DNA of 14,928 nucleotides from contig CALMFQ010000487.1 in assembly GCA_937863215.1 (NCBI GenBank), forward strand, positions 1-14,928. The letters run 5' to 3'. The stretch's first letter is position 1; the number at the start of each line of letters is the position of its first letter. Position numbers and translations under genes: made by a program. The notes under the pieces are model-generated. The model did no database searches. It was given only the letters and a program-made list of their open reading frames with translations, and was not told where the DNA came from. Shown in pieces: positions 1 through 6,005 of the stretch. The stretch is from an uncultured Pseudomonadota bacterium (GTDB taxonomy: Bacteria > Pseudomonadota > Gammaproteobacteria > Burkholderiales > SCOH01).

Positions 1-1147
1 CCGGCTGCGGGCGAGCGACCTTGGCCGAAGCAGCAACAGCCGGGGCGGCAAGCGCAGGCACAGAGCCATCCGGTGCGAATGCCAGCATGCGCAGCATGGT
101 CATGCTGAAGCCGGCATACTCGTCCGGCGCCAGCGCCAGATCACGCCGCCCATGGATGGCAATCTGATAGTAAAGCTGGATTTCCTCGGCGGAAAGCCGC
201 CCCGCCAGTTCGGCAATGCGCTGTCGATCGGCCATTTCCGCCATTGCTGCCGGCGTGATCTGTGCCAGCGCGATACGGTGCAGCAGCGCAGCCAGATCCT
301 GCAGAGCGGCCTCGAAACCGATACTGCGCTCGGCCATGCGCTCGGTCTCCGCCAGCAAGGCATTGCCATCCGCGGCGGCGAGAGCATCGAGCAGATTGAA
401 CAGATAAGTCTGGTCGATTGCCCCCAGCATGGCGCGCACGCCGACCTCTTCAACACGGCCGCTGCCGTAGGCTATCGCCTGATCCAGCAGGCTGAGCGAA
501 TCGCGCATGCTGCCGGCGGCGGCGTGCCCCAGCAACTGCAGCGCCGGCACTTCGAACGGAATCGACTCCTGCTCCAGCACGTATTGCAGATGCCCCGCCA
601 CCACCTGCTGCGGAATCTGCCGCAGATTGAACTGCAGGCAGCGCGACAGCACCGTTACCGGCACTTTTTGCGGATCGGTGGTCGCAAGAATGAACTTCAC
701 ATGTGCCGGCGGCTCTTCCAGCGTTTTCAGCATCGCATTGAATGCCGATTTCGACAGCATGTGCACTTCATCGATGATGTAAACCTTGTAGCGGCCGGCA
801 GTCGGCGCGTACTGGGCGTTGTCGATCACTTCGCGCATATTGTCGATGCCGGTATTGCTGGCGGCATCCAGCTCCAGCAGATCGACAAAGCGCCCGGAGT
901 CAATCTGCCGACAGGCGGTGCATTCGCCGCACGGCGTCGCAGTGACGCCGGTTTCGCAATTCAGTGCCTTGGCAACGATGCGCGCCAGCGTCGTCTTGCC
1001 GACGCCACGCGTACCGGTAAACAGATAGGCATGATGCAAACGCTGGTTATCCAGCGCATTGGAAAGCGCGCGCACCACGTGCTCCTGCCCGACCAGCGAG
1101 GCAAAGTTACGGGGGCGCCATTTGCGTGCGAGAACTTGATAGGCCAT
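1..1147 (-). CDS. dnaX: DNA polymerase III subunit tau/gamma (partial, C-terminus off the left edge)
   Basis: AAA+ motor subunit of the clamp loader, which opens the beta clamp and loads it on primed DNA; the long form tau also ties the polymerase cores together. The first 382 residues are visible. The N-terminus MAYQVLARKWRP is the family signature. Walker A GTRGVGKT lies at about 45-52, four zinc-binding cysteines at 64, 73, 76 and 79 (CETGVTATPCGECTAC), Walker B is IDEVHML, and the sensor/arginine-finger stretch reads TTDPQKVPVTVLSRC. The visible part ends in an Ala/Pro-rich segment where domain III gives way to the linker. Any frameshift site producing gamma would lie further left, outside the window. 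The ATG at 1147 is fixed by the family N-terminus, although no Shine-Dalgarno sequence precedes it. It is divergent from tRNA-Ser. Identification is very safe. Confidence 0.97.
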   Translation of the reverse strand, partial: MAYQVLARKWRPRNFASLVGQEHVVRALSNALDNQRLHHAYLFTGTRGVGKTTLARIVAKALNCETGVTATPCGECTACRQIDSGRFVDLLELDAASNTGIDNMREVIDNAQYAPTAGRYKVYIIDEVHMLSKSAFNAMLKTLEEPPAHVKFILATTDPQKVPVTVLSRCLQFNLRQIPQQVVAGHLQYVLEQESIPFEVPALQLLGHAAAGSMRDSLSLLDQAIAYGSGRVEEVGVRAMLGAIDQTYLFNLLDALAAADGNALLAETERMAERSIGFEAALQDLAALLHRIALAQITPAAMAEMADRQRIAELAGRLSAEEIQLYYQIAIHGRRDLALAPDEYAGFSMTMLRMLAFAPDGSVPALAAPAVAASAKVARPQP

Positions 1148-1155
1148 AGGCCGAC

Positions 1156-1183
1156 ATTCTAGCCCGGATTTGCCAAATTTGGC
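1156..1183 (-). promoter_or_regulatory. Candidate dnaX promoter with a 12-bp palindrome
   Basis: Reading leftward, TAGAAT (1161 to 1156) matches the sigma70 -10 box at five of six positions and ends only 8 bases before the dnaX ATG. The place of the -35 box is taken by the perfect palindrome GCCAAATTTGGC (1172-1183). The -10 call and any operator role are inferences. No good -35 hexamer is visible. Confidence 0.35.
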
Positions 1184-1240
1184 GGCAGCCGAATTCAAGT
1201 GCAAACCGGGTGAGCGATAATCGCAGCCGGGGAGCCGAAC

Positions 1241-1269
1241 TTGCCAGCATCGGTGAGTTGGTATATTCT
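1241..1269 (+). promoter_or_regulatory. Candidate promoter of tRNA-Ser
   Basis: TTGCCA (1241-1246) could be a -35 box. It is followed by TATTCT (1264-1269, 17-base spacer) or the better -10 match TATATT (1262-1267, 15-base spacer). The predicted start falls a few bases before the mature tRNA 5' end at 1282, as expected for a stable RNA. Confidence 0.45.
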
Positions 1270-1281
1270 TCGCGGCTCTCT

Positions 1282-1372
1282 GGAGAGATGGATGAGTGGT
1301 TTAAGTCGCACGCCTGGAAAGCGTGTTCAGGATAATATCCTGACGGGGGTTCGAATCCCCCTCTCTCCGCCA
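1282..1372 (+). tRNA. tRNA-Ser (anticodon GGA)
   Basis: This is a class II tRNA of 91 nt. The acceptor stem GGAGAGA (1282-1288) pairs with TCTCTCC (1362-1368), followed by discriminator G and an encoded CCA (1370-1372). The anticodon arm CACGC-CTGGAAA-GCGTG places anticodon GGA at 1316-1318, reading UCC/UCU serine codons. The long variable arm TCAGGAT-AAT-ATCCTGA is typical of tRNA-Ser. The T arm is GGGGG-TTCGAAT-CCCCC. All arms fold without mismatch. The 4.5S RNA follows 60 nt downstream on the same strand. Confidence 0.97.
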
Positions 1373-1432
1373 GTCTCATGGACGGTCTGCCGCCTGCAAC
1401 AAGCATCACGGGCGTAGCCATCCAGCTTCAAT

Positions 1433-1528
1433 GGCGGGCCTCCCCGCATTGCAAGGTAGTGAACCTGGTCAGGTCCGGAAGGAAGCAGCCACAGCTATTT
1501 CTTGCAAGTGCCGGGGGTTCGGCTCGCC
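1433..1528 (+). ncRNA. ffs: 4.5S RNA, small bacterial signal recognition particle RNA
   Basis: RNA scaffold of the signal recognition particle; it binds Ffh and FtsY and targets nascent membrane proteins. The universally conserved apical domain is present (GGTCAGGTCCGGAAGGAAGC, about 1468-1487), containing the GGAA tetraloop and the asymmetric internal loop bound by the Ffh M domain. The ends close with GGCGGGCC (1433-1440) against GGCTCGCC (1521-1528). The resulting length of about 96 nt fits the small SRP RNA class. The exact 5' and 3' ends are inferred from this stem. No separate promoter is obvious, so it may be transcribed together with the upstream tRNA-Ser. Confidence 0.93.
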
Positions 1529-1863
1529 ACCTCTGCATTTTCTCCTTGATTTATCGAAAACAGCAAAATAGAGCTTGCTTTCAGCTTGGTAATGTCATTT
1601 ATTTAATTATTACCCTTGAATGACATCAGGGTATGCCCCAATATGGAAATTGCATAATTTCAGTTGTATGGGATAGAGGTTTACATTATCATATAATTAT
1701 AAACAGACATTCCACCGGGCCATGACAGACCGGGGCAGATGGAACTTCGGAAACAGCCGTAAGTCTGTAACTATAAAATCGGTCTGAAAAACGCTTGTAT
1801 TAAGGGAATTTGCTCCTTGTTGCAGTTTTCTTGAAAAACAGATCACAGATTGAGGCTACCAAA
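1529..1863 (+). other. AT-rich structured intergenic region / leader of the HTH gene
   Basis: This stretch of about 335 bases without a gene is clearly AT-richer than its flanks. It contains an inverted repeat ATGTCATT (1592-1599) / AATGACAT (1619-1626) and a small GGG/CCC hairpin near 1629-1639. A TATAAT box lies at 1692-1697 with no convincing -35. A nested fold pairs ACAGAC (1703-1708) with GTCTGT (1763-1768) around TTCCA (1710-1714) / TGGAA (1740-1744). A competing stem near 1744-1764 uses ACTTCGG. A 21-codon ORF (1722-1787) lies inside. If TATAAT is the promoter, the HTH mRNA has a folded leader of about 160 nt. Confidence 0.4.
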
Positions 1864-2184
1864 ATGAAACTTTTCGAAAAAATCCTGAACCCGCGTGACA
1901 TTCGTCGCAAGCTCGGCCTGAACCAGCAGGAATTCTGGACCCAGATCGGCGTAACCCAGAGCGGTGGCTCGCGTTATGAGAGCGGTCGCAACATGCCGAA
2001 ACCGGTACGCGAGTTGCTGCGTCTGGTGCATGTGGAACAGCTCGACCTGACCCGTGTCCGCAAGGAAGACTTCGATATCATCGACTACCTGCGCGAAACG
2101 CATCCGGATCTGTACAAGAGCCTGCGCAAGGCAGTGAAGGCACGTGCGGAATCGCAGCCGAATCAGGAAGATACCGATCACTGA
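1864..2184 (+). CDS. Small helix-turn-helix (XRE-type) transcriptional regulator
   Basis: A 106-aa DNA-binding protein. The HTH lies at about residues 13-52: DIRRKLGLNQQEFWTQIGVTQ, then SGGSRYESGRNMPKP. The two helices and the conserved RYESG stretch match the Cro/C1/XRE fold. The tail (60-95) is mixed acidic and basic and has no recognisable ligand domain. I chose the ATG at 1864 because GAGG (1852-1855) sits 8 bases before it. An in-frame TTG at 1810 would add 18 residues unlike this family and has no ribosome binding site. The gene stands alone behind a long AT-rich leader and converges with the radical SAM gene. Its target genes cannot be told from the sequence. The protein looks native in codon use, although its leader is AT-rich. 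Confidence 0.88.
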   Translation: MKLFEKILNPRDIRRKLGLNQQEFWTQIGVTQSGGSRYESGRNMPKPVRELLRLVHVEQLDLTRVRKEDFDIIDYLRETHPDLYKSLRKAVKARAESQPNQEDTDH

Positions 2185-2192
2185 CAGACCTC

Positions 2193-2209
2193 TCCCCGGC
2201 CGTGGGGGA
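2193..2209. terminator. Weak hairpin in the convergent gap between the HTH and radical SAM genes
   Basis: TCCCC (2193-2197) and GGGGA (2205-2209) form a 5-bp stem with a 7-base loop, 9 bases after the HTH stop codon. There is no T run on either strand, so this is at most a weak terminator. Confidence 0.25.
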
Positions 2210-2248
2210 AGCGTCATTGCCGGCACTGGCCGACAATGAGCATATGGT

Positions 2249-3103
2249 TCAGGCGCTCAGTTTGACTTGCAGTCCGAGCGCCTGAATTTTTTCTGCCAGC
2301 GCCTGCATCCACTCCAGCGGTGCCGGAGACAGATGCGGAGCCTGCGGCTGCAACGACGGCCGTGCCAGTCCGTACAGCAACACACCGCGCAAGCCGGCGC
2401 CGGCATTGACAGCGTCGGCCAGCAGCTGCAGATAAGCCGCCACTGAATCCGCGGCAGGAACTGCGCCATCCCAGGCAAAAAAGCAGCTCTGCACCCAGGT
2501 CGGGCACAGCTGCGCCGCCTGCAGTAGATTACGCAGTACCGCCGCCGGCGCCAGATGCACCTGATTCACCGCCGCCATATCGGCAGCGCTACCGCGATCC
2601 AGCTTGAACCATATCTCGCCGCCAAGCGCTGCCAGGCGGCGCAATCCATCCTGCACCGCCGGCTTGCCGATCAGGCTGCCGTTGCTGATCAGCACCAGCT
2701 TGATCTGCTCCTGCAGGCCGAATTCGCGCAGCACCGCACCAACCAGTTCCACCGCATCGGCAAAACAGCTGGCACTGGTCGGCTCGCCATTGCCGGAAAA
2801 AGCGATATCGTTGAGACGCCGCGCCGCCTCCGGCACGTGATCTTGCAGAAACGAGCCGTGCACGATGGCCTGCAGCATCAGGCGTAACTCGGCGCGCAAT
2901 TGCCCGAGATCGATCGGCGGCGCGTTGCCGCGCGTCAGATTGGGCACCTGGCAATACACGCAGGCCCAGTTGCAGGCGTTATTGGGATTGAGGTTGATAC
3001 CGACCGATACGCCGCCGGCGCGGCGTGACACCACCGGATATACGTATTTCAGGCCAAAAACATCGCGGTCGTGGTTGCTGACCGACAGTTCGCCGAGCGC
3101 CAA
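2249..3103 (-). CDS. Radical SAM protein of unknown substrate
   Basis: A 284-aa iron-sulfur enzyme that would cleave S-adenosylmethionine to form a 5'-deoxyadenosyl radical. The cluster motif CNWACVYC puts the three cysteines at residues 44, 48 and 51 (CxxxCxxC). The glycine-rich SAM-contacting stretch FSGNGEPTS follows. The domain fills the protein, and there is no C-terminal SPASM or extra cysteine cluster. It resembles the COG0731-like radical SAM group, whose substrates are mostly unknown in bacteria. The start is a TTG; the run HDRDVFGLKYVYPVVSRRAGG directly after it looks like a family N-terminus. The USP gene ends 13 bases upstream on the same strand, so the two are probably co-transcribed. 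The radical SAM assignment is firm; the reaction is not known. Confidence 0.88.
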   Translation of the reverse strand: MALGELSVSNHDRDVFGLKYVYPVVSRRAGGVSVGINLNPNNACNWACVYCQVPNLTRGNAPPIDLGQLRAELRLMLQAIVHGSFLQDHVPEAARRLNDIAFSGNGEPTSASCFADAVELVGAVLREFGLQEQIKLVLISNGSLIGKPAVQDGLRRLAALGGEIWFKLDRGSAADMAAVNQVHLAPAAVLRNLLQAAQLCPTWVQSCFFAWDGAVPAADSVAAYLQLLADAVNAGAGLRGVLLYGLARPSLQPQAPHLSPAPLEWMQALAEKIQALGLQVKLSA

Positions 3104-3116
3104 GACTGCGGCAGCC

Positions 3117-3560
3117 TTATTTGGCGCGAATCAGCAGTACCGGGATCGGCGCAATCCGCACCACCCCCTCGGCAACGCTGCCAAGGATGAGATGATCCAG
3201 CCCGGTCCAGCCATGTGTGCCCATCGCGATCAGATCCGCCTGCCAGCGCCCGGCTTCTTCGATGATCAGCTGCGGAATGCGCCCGCCCCAGGTTTCCAGC
3301 AAAGCGATTTCCGCCACCACGCCATCGGTCTGCATCTGCGCCTGTGCCTTTGCCAGCGTCTGCTGCCCGGCCTGACGCAGCGACGTCTGCAGGTCGCTGG
3401 TATCGAGAAACTCGGCACCGCCCCAGCTGAACTGCGCCAGGTCGATTACGCTGACCAGACGGATCAGCGCCTTCTGATCCACCGCAAAGCGGATCGCTTC
3501 TTGCAGTGCGCGATGGGAAGTTTCGCTGTCGTCGATCGGAACCAGAATGCGTTGGTACAT
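3117..3560 (-). CDS. Universal stress protein, UspA family
   Basis: A 147-aa single-domain cytoplasmic USP. The N-terminal strand MYQRILVPIDDSE holds the conserved aspartate at 10. The nucleotide-binding motif G-2x-G-9x-G(S/T) is intact at 114-128 (GTHG, nine residues, GS), which predicts the ATP-binding subclass. The C-terminus IPVLLIRAK is the usual last strand. ATG 3560 is preceded by GGGAG at good spacing; an upstream start would add 19 residues absent from the family. It precedes the radical SAM gene by 13 bases and probably forms a two-gene operon with it. USPs generally answer starvation, oxidative or respiratory stress. The specific signal here cannot be read from the sequence. Confidence 0.93.
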   Translation of the reverse strand: MYQRILVPIDDSETSHRALQEAIRFAVDQKALIRLVSVIDLAQFSWGGAEFLDTSDLQTSLRQAGQQTLAKAQAQMQTDGVVAEIALLETWGGRIPQLIIEEAGRWQADLIAMGTHGWTGLDHLILGSVAEGVVRIAPIPVLLIRAK

Positions 3561-3595
3561 GGTGTGCTCCCACGGAAAATCGATGCCTGCAGCCG

Positions 3596-3604
3596 AGTCT
3601 AGCA
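3596..3604 (-). promoter_or_regulatory. Candidate extended -10 promoter of the USP-radical SAM pair
   Basis: On the minus strand TGC-TAGACT (3604 to 3596) is an extended -10 (TGn plus a 4/6 match to TATAAT). It is placed for a leader of about 29 nt before the USP ATG. No good -35 box is seen, which is tolerable for extended -10 promoters. Confidence 0.35.
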
Positions 3605-3622
3605 AAATCGGGACCATGCAGG

Positions 3623-3651
3623 TTGAAAATTGCAGAGGACGCTAATACACT
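3623..3651 (+). promoter_or_regulatory. Sigma70-type promoter of the thioesterase-TerB-MoxR unit
   Basis: TTGAAA (3623-3628, 5/6 match) and TACACT (3646-3651, 4/6 match) are separated by exactly 17 bases. The predicted start near 3658 leaves a leader of about 22 nt before the thioesterase ATG. This is the best promoter match in the window. Confidence 0.6.
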
Positions 3652-3679
3652 CGCCGACAGACTGTATATCCGGATCTGC

Positions 3680-4126
3680 ATGGCACGCATCAAGATCACC
3701 CTGCCGACGCATGTCGACTTCAGCACCGAAATCGCGCTGCGTATCGGCGACATCAACTATGGCGGGCACCTCGGCAACGACGCGGTACTGGCGCTGGTAC
3801 ACGAGGCGCGCGTGCAGCTGTTTGCATCGCTGGGCTTTGCCGAGCTGGATATCGCAGGGCTCGGCATCATCCTTACCGATGCCGCCGTGGTATACAAGGC
3901 GGAAGCATTTTATGGCGACCGTCTGCGGGTAGCGCTTGCAGTCGATGAGTTCAGCCGTTACGGTTGCGATATTTATTACCGTCTGAGCAACACCGAAACC
4001 GGCAAAGAGGTCGCGCGGGCCAAGACCGGTCTGGTGTTCTTCGACTATGCCGCACGCAAGCTGCATGCCGTGCCGGCGGTATTCCGCGCCAAATTCACAA
4101 GCAGCGACAAGGAAAGAGAACAATGA
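3680..4126 (+). CDS. Hot-dog fold acyl-CoA thioesterase family protein
   Basis: A 148-aa protein of the 4-hydroxybenzoyl-CoA thioesterase / YbgC-like superfamily, expected to hydrolyse an acyl-CoA thioester. The motif DINYGGHLGND (24-34) matches the DxxGHxN-type active-site loop, and the central hot-dog helix LALVHEARVQLFASLGF (with Glu42) follows. The later strands VVYKAEAFYGDRLRVAL and KTGLVFFDY fit the fold. The acyl substrate is unknown. ATG 3680 is taken as the start because it gives the normal family length and lies just after the promoter, though its ribosome binding site is poor. The stop overlaps the next start as ATGA (4123-4126), so it is translationally coupled to the TerB-like gene. 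Confidence 0.85.
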   Translation: MARIKITLPTHVDFSTEIALRIGDINYGGHLGNDAVLALVHEARVQLFASLGFAELDIAGLGIILTDAAVVYKAEAFYGDRLRVALAVDEFSRYGCDIYYRLSNTETGKEVARAKTGLVFFDYAARKLHAVPAVFRAKFTSSDKEREQ

Positions 4127-4539
4127 AAGAGTACAAACAGAACAGCCCCGAGGCGATGGCCCGGATTCTGGCGATGCTGATGGTCGCCGACGGCAGCATG
4201 GACGACCGCGAGCTGGAACTGCTCGACAAGCTGAACATCTACGGCATTCTCGAGATCGACCGCAAGAAATTCATCGATGTGCTGCATCACTACTGTACCG
4301 ACCTGACCGATTCGGCCGATGCCGACGGCACGGTACACCTGATCGACCGTACGCGCATCAACGAGCTGCTGGACTGCGTCGACGAGCCGAAAAAGCGCCT
4401 GCTGCTGTGCGCAATGATGCTCGATATGTCCAAGGCCGATGCCGAGTTCAGCGATGTGGAAATGGCCATTTTCACCCACATGCTCGACCATTGGCACCTG
4501 ACACTGGAAGACATCCAGACCGCCTTTGCCGACGAATAA
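4123..4539 (+). CDS. TerB-like (tellurite-resistance TerB family) protein
   Basis: A 138-aa, mostly helical, acidic cytoplasmic protein. Two related acidic helix segments are visible: VADGSMDDRE (21-30) and MSKADAEFSDVE (102-113). This is the duplicated pattern of the TerB fold, in which such acidic residues are thought to bind metal. The family is linked to tellurite and other stress responses, but the name does not prove tellurite resistance, and no other ter genes (terC, terD, terZ) are visible here. The start ATG overlaps the thioesterase stop and follows the GA-rich stretch GGAAAGAGA, a good ribosome binding site. The MoxR gene starts 22 bases downstream. The distant similarity makes the family call probable rather than certain. 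Confidence 0.72.
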   Translation: MKEYKQNSPEAMARILAMLMVADGSMDDRELELLDKLNIYGILEIDRKKFIDVLHHYCTDLTDSADADGTVHLIDRTRINELLDCVDEPKKRLLLCAMMLDMSKADAEFSDVEMAIFTHMLDHWHLTLEDIQTAFADE

Positions 4540-4561
4540 CCACGCATTTTCTGGAATTTTC

Positions 4562-5416
4562 ATGACCCGCTTTACCGGCACCGACAGTTACGTCGCCACC
4601 CAAGACCTGATGATGGCGGTCAACGCCGCGATCACCCTGCAACGCCCGCTGCTGATCAAGGGCGAGCCCGGCACCGGCAAGACCATGCTGGCCGAGGAAG
4701 TTGCCAGCGCGCTCGGCATGCCGCTGATCCAGTGGCATATCAAATCCACCACCAAGGCGCAGCAGGGCCTGTATGAATACGACGCGGTGTCGCGGCTGCG
4801 CGACTCGCAGCTGGGTGACGAGCGGGTCAAGGATATCGGCAATTACATCGTCAAGGGCAAGCTGTGGGAAGCCTTTGAAGGCGACAGCCAGGCGGTGTTG
4901 CTGATCGATGAAATCGACAAGGCCGATATCGAGTTTCCCAACGATCTGTTGCGCGAACTCGACCGCATGGAATTCTATGTCTACGAGACACAGCAGACCG
5001 TGCGCGCCAAAAACCGGCCGATCATCATCATCACCTCGAATAACGAAAAAGAGCTGCCGGATGCGTTCCTGCGCCGCTGCTTTTTTCATTACATCCGCTT
5101 CCCGGACAAGCACACGATGACGCAAATTGTCGATGTGCACTATCCGCAGCTGAAGCAGGATTTGCTGCGCGAAGCGCTGGAACTGTTCTTCGCGATTCGC
5201 GAGTTGCCCGGCATCAAGAAAAAACCGTCCACATCGGAACTGCTCGACTGGCTCAAGCTGCTGCTGGCGGAAGACATTCCGGCCGATGCGCTGAAGAGCC
5301 AGCGTGCCGAAGACCTGATCCCGCCGCTGCATGGCGCATTGCTGAAAAACGAGCAGGACGTCAGCCTGTTCGAACGCCTGATCAGCATGGTCAAGGCACG
5401 GCGCGGACAACACTGA
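4562..5416 (+). CDS. MoxR-family AAA+ ATPase
   Basis: A 284-aa AAA+ chaperone-like ATPase. MoxR proteins typically help fold, or insert metal into, partner complexes together with VWA-domain proteins. Walker A GEPGTGKT lies at 34-41, Walker B LLIDEID at about 113-119, sensor 1 is IIIITSNNE, and the conserved FLRRCFFHYIRFP stretch carries the arginines. The C-terminal lid ends normally, so the protein is full length. I chose ATG 4562 (TGGAA upstream); an earlier in-frame start would add 12 unlikely residues overlapping the terB stop. The VWA (CoxE-like) gene that usually follows this MoxR subtype is absent, since a Rho-independent terminator comes 22 bases after the stop. Its partner must be encoded elsewhere, or it works with the upstream TerB protein. 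Confidence 0.92.
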   Translation: MTRFTGTDSYVATQDLMMAVNAAITLQRPLLIKGEPGTGKTMLAEEVASALGMPLIQWHIKSTTKAQQGLYEYDAVSRLRDSQLGDERVKDIGNYIVKGKLWEAFEGDSQAVLLIDEIDKADIEFPNDLLRELDRMEFYVYETQQTVRAKNRPIIIITSNNEKELPDAFLRRCFFHYIRFPDKHTMTQIVDVHYPQLKQDLLREALELFFAIRELPGIKKKPSTSELLDWLKLLLAEDIPADALKSQRAEDLIPPLHGALLKNEQDVSLFERLISMVKARRGQH

Positions 5417-5437
5417 GCCGGCGACAGATTGACACAA

Positions 5438-5466
5438 GGCCGCAGTGTGCAACTGCGGCTTTTTTG
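5438..5466 (+). terminator. Rho-independent terminator of the thioesterase-TerB-MoxR unit
   Basis: GCCGCAGT (5439-5446) pairs perfectly with ACTGCGGC (5452-5459) around a 5-base loop, followed directly by a run of six T (5460-5465). The A residues before the stem can pair with the first T residues. It lies 22 bases after the moxR stop and ends 11 bases before the next ATG. Confidence 0.88.
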
Positions 5467-5476
5467 TTGCACCGCA

Positions 5477-5980
5477 ATGAATACTCCTCCACGCAAAAGC
5501 TGCTTTGCGCCCGTAGTCGATCCGGCCACCCGCGTACTGATTCTCGGCAGCCTGCCCGGCGATGCCTCGCTGGCGGCGCAACAGTACTACGCCCACCCGC
5601 AGAACCAGTTCTGGCGCCTGCTGGGAGCGGTGCTCGGCGAGCCTTTGGCAGAGCAGCCTTACCCGCAGCGACTGGCAACCATGCAAGGGCATGGCGTGGG
5701 TTTGTGGGATGTGATTGCCGCAGCGCAACGCCACGGCAGCCTCGACAGCAATATCCGCGAGCAGCAGCACAACGATCTGGCACAGCTGATCGCATCGCTG
5801 CCGCGACTGCGGCTGGTCGCTTTCAATGGTCAGACCGCCGGCAGACGCCAGCGGCAGATCGCCGCACTCGGCAAGACCAGCCTGATTCTGCCGTCGTCCA
5901 GCCCGGCACATACACTGGCGTACGCACAGAAACTGCAACAATGGCTGGCGCTACGCTCCGCGCTACAACCGGACCACTGA
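5477..5980 (+). CDS. DNA-deoxyinosine (hypoxanthine) DNA glycosylase, UDG superfamily
   Basis: A 167-aa base-excision repair enzyme expected to remove hypoxanthine, the product of adenine deamination. UDG-superfamily landmarks of the family-6 (HDG) type are present: GSLPG at 24-28, YYAHPQNQFWR from 37, VAFNGQTA at 114-121 and LPSSSPAHT at 138-146. ATG 5477 begins a family-like N-terminus (PVVDPATRVLILGSLPGD), but no Shine-Dalgarno precedes it. The strong terminator ends 11 bases upstream. An in-frame TTG at 5429 would run straight through the terminator stem and is unlikely. Expression may depend on read-through or on an internal promoter that I cannot identify. It converges with the LysR gene across a 25-base gap. 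The family call is strong from the motifs. Confidence 0.88.
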   Translation: MNTPPRKSCFAPVVDPATRVLILGSLPGDASLAAQQYYAHPQNQFWRLLGAVLGEPLAEQPYPQRLATMQGHGVGLWDVIAAAQRHGSLDSNIREQQHNDLAQLIASLPRLRLVAFNGQTAGRRQRQIAALGKTSLILPSSSPAHTLAYAQKLQQWLALRSALQPDH

Positions 5981-6005
5981 AGCGTTCACTCCCCACAACT
6001 CACGC

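Noticed and set aside
152..1162. A 336-codon plus-strand open frame opposite dnaX
   Set aside because: It is the antisense shadow of a strongly conserved gene; the product is low-complexity and has no family-like segments.
1378..1623. An 81-codon ORF across the 4.5S RNA
   Set aside because: The RNA gene explains the sequence and its conservation. The peptide has no support.
4123..4539. Tellurite resistance operon
   Set aside because: Only a TerB-like protein is present; terC, terD, terE and terZ type genes are absent, so a resistance role is not supported.
4472..5941. A 489-codon minus-strand open frame
   Set aside because: It lies antisense to moxR and the DNA glycosylase, both of which have clear motifs. 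Long antisense frames are common in GC-rich DNA.
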